DNA from: an uncultured Propionibacteriaceae bacterium
GTDB lineage: Bacteria; Actinomycetota; Actinomycetes; Propionibacteriales; Propionibacteriaceae
NCBI GenBank assembly: GCA_937988865.1
Contig: CALKHV010000119.1
Location: forward strand, 1 to 30,299
DNA: 30,299 nt
Reading direction: 5' to 3'
A program made the translations under genes and the position numbers. Below the pieces are notes generated by a model. That model made no database searches, had not been told where the DNA came from, and was given only the letters and a program-made list of their open reading frames with translations. This document shows positions 29,872-30,299 of this stretch, in pieces (position 1 is the first letter of the stretch; the number at the start of each line of letters is the position of its first letter).

Positions 29872-30299
29872 ATGGCCAGCCGCGTCCGCACCGAGTTCCT
29901 GGCCGCGGCCCCCACTCTGGTGCTGTTCACGCTGCAGCGGATTGTGGCGCTCATCGCGGTGATCACCATCGCCGGCCCGAACTGGTTGTCCGGAGCCCTC
30001 CTGCGCTATGACGCGGGCTGGTACCTCGGGATCGTGAGGAGTGGGTACCAGACCTACCCCCGCCTGGACCCGTCGGGAGCCCCGCTCCCGACCAACCTCG
30101 CCTTCTTCCCCCTCTTTCCCCTGCTCGCCTCATTGCTCACGAGGCTGACACCGATCCCCGCCGGGTGGGCTCTGCTGGGCGTCGCCTGGGCTGCCGGGCT
30201 CCTGGCCGCGTGGGCGCTCTTCCTGCTCGGACGCGAGTTGGCCGGACCTGGCGCAGGCATGGCCCTCGCCCTCCTGTGGGGCGCGAGTTCACAGTCGGT
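29872..30299 (+). CDS. PIG-V-like mannosyltransferase, 5' part only
   Basis: The frame is open to the window edge and gives the first 142 residues. A membrane segment (about 8-35) is followed by RYDAGWYLGIVRSGYQ and, after a short loop, NLAFFPLFPLLASLLTRL. The arrangement of an Asp-Gly/Ala-x-WY motif and an FFPLxPLL motif is typical of bacterial membrane mannosyltransferases related to eukaryotic PIG-V (GT-C fold), which use polyprenyl-phosphate sugars outside the membrane. More helices follow. The start is fixed by the -10 box at 6 nt. It is divergent from the acyltransferase gene, in keeping with a cell-envelope glycan locus. The partial sequence limits certainty. Confidence 0.75.
   Translation, partial: MASRVRTEFLAAAPTLVLFTLQRIVALIAVITIAGPNWLSGALLRYDAGWYLGIVRSGYQTYPRLDPSGAPLPTNLAFFPLFPLLASLLTRLTPIPAGWALLGVAWAAGLLAAWALFLLGRELAGPGAGMALALLWGASSQS

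Overview
The window is about 30 kb of GC-rich (roughly two-thirds GC) chromosome from an actinobacterium. Actinobacterial families dominate: a MoeA-like Glp with its membrane partner GlpR/SepX, a DtxR/IdeR regulator, an acVLRF1 peptidyl-tRNA hydrolase, DUF3027 and DUF2530 proteins, a bacterial XPB helicase with its helicase-associated neighbour, and pyruvate carboxylase. A relative of the Propionibacteriaceae would fit, but I cannot fix the genus from sequence alone.

Layout. 1-5.2 kb: tRNA-Ala, then the leftward glp-rimJ-glpR cell-division operon, divergent from a 5-formyl-THF cyclo-ligase that is followed by a FmdB/Ruc-type zinc-ribbon protein, an SAF-domain protein and mscL. This gene set resembles the Rv0985c-Rv0996 neighbourhood of Mycobacterium tuberculosis, without galU. 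5.2-7 kb: two overlapping small hypothetical genes, tRNA-Arg(CCU), a decayed DUF4143-type ATPase fragment, a thioredoxin gene and a 35-bp tandem hairpin repeat. 7-9.6 kb: a leftward nagA-dtxR-methyltransferase string. 9.7-12.1 kb: acVLRF1, a secreted or anchored propeller-like protein coupled to a 29-residue membrane peptide, and an unknown protein. 12.1-18.8 kb: pyruvate carboxylase, an NCS2 purine permease, DUF2530, DUF3027 and a cold-shock protein. 18.9-21.1 kb: an MFS exporter facing nagB. 21.2-26.7 kb: a proline-rich membrane protein, the helicase-associated protein, a secreted FN3 protein and the XPB helicase. 26.8-30.3 kb: an envelope-glycan set (GT2 glycosyltransferase, OafA-like acyltransferase with SGNH domain, and a PIG-V-like mannosyltransferase cut by the window edge).

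Regulation. The clearest signal is start-site architecture. Sixteen coding starts lie exactly 6 or 7 nt downstream of a TANNNT -10 hexamer, as expected for leaderless mRNAs. This decides several start codons and reveals two genes of about 30 codons. glp and the cyclo-ligase gene are separated by only 17 bp holding two almost superimposed -10 boxes on opposite strands. Thioredoxin and the Ruc-like gene each carry a GGAA(T/C)-N18-GTT element typical of SigR/SigH thiol-stress sigma factors, suggesting a common redox response.

A second window-wide signal is a large excess of the hexamer GGACGC/GCGTCC in all reading frames and in intergenic hairpins, reminiscent of DNA uptake sequences or cyanobacterial HIP1. 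No complete insertion sequence, prophage or CRISPR array is visible.
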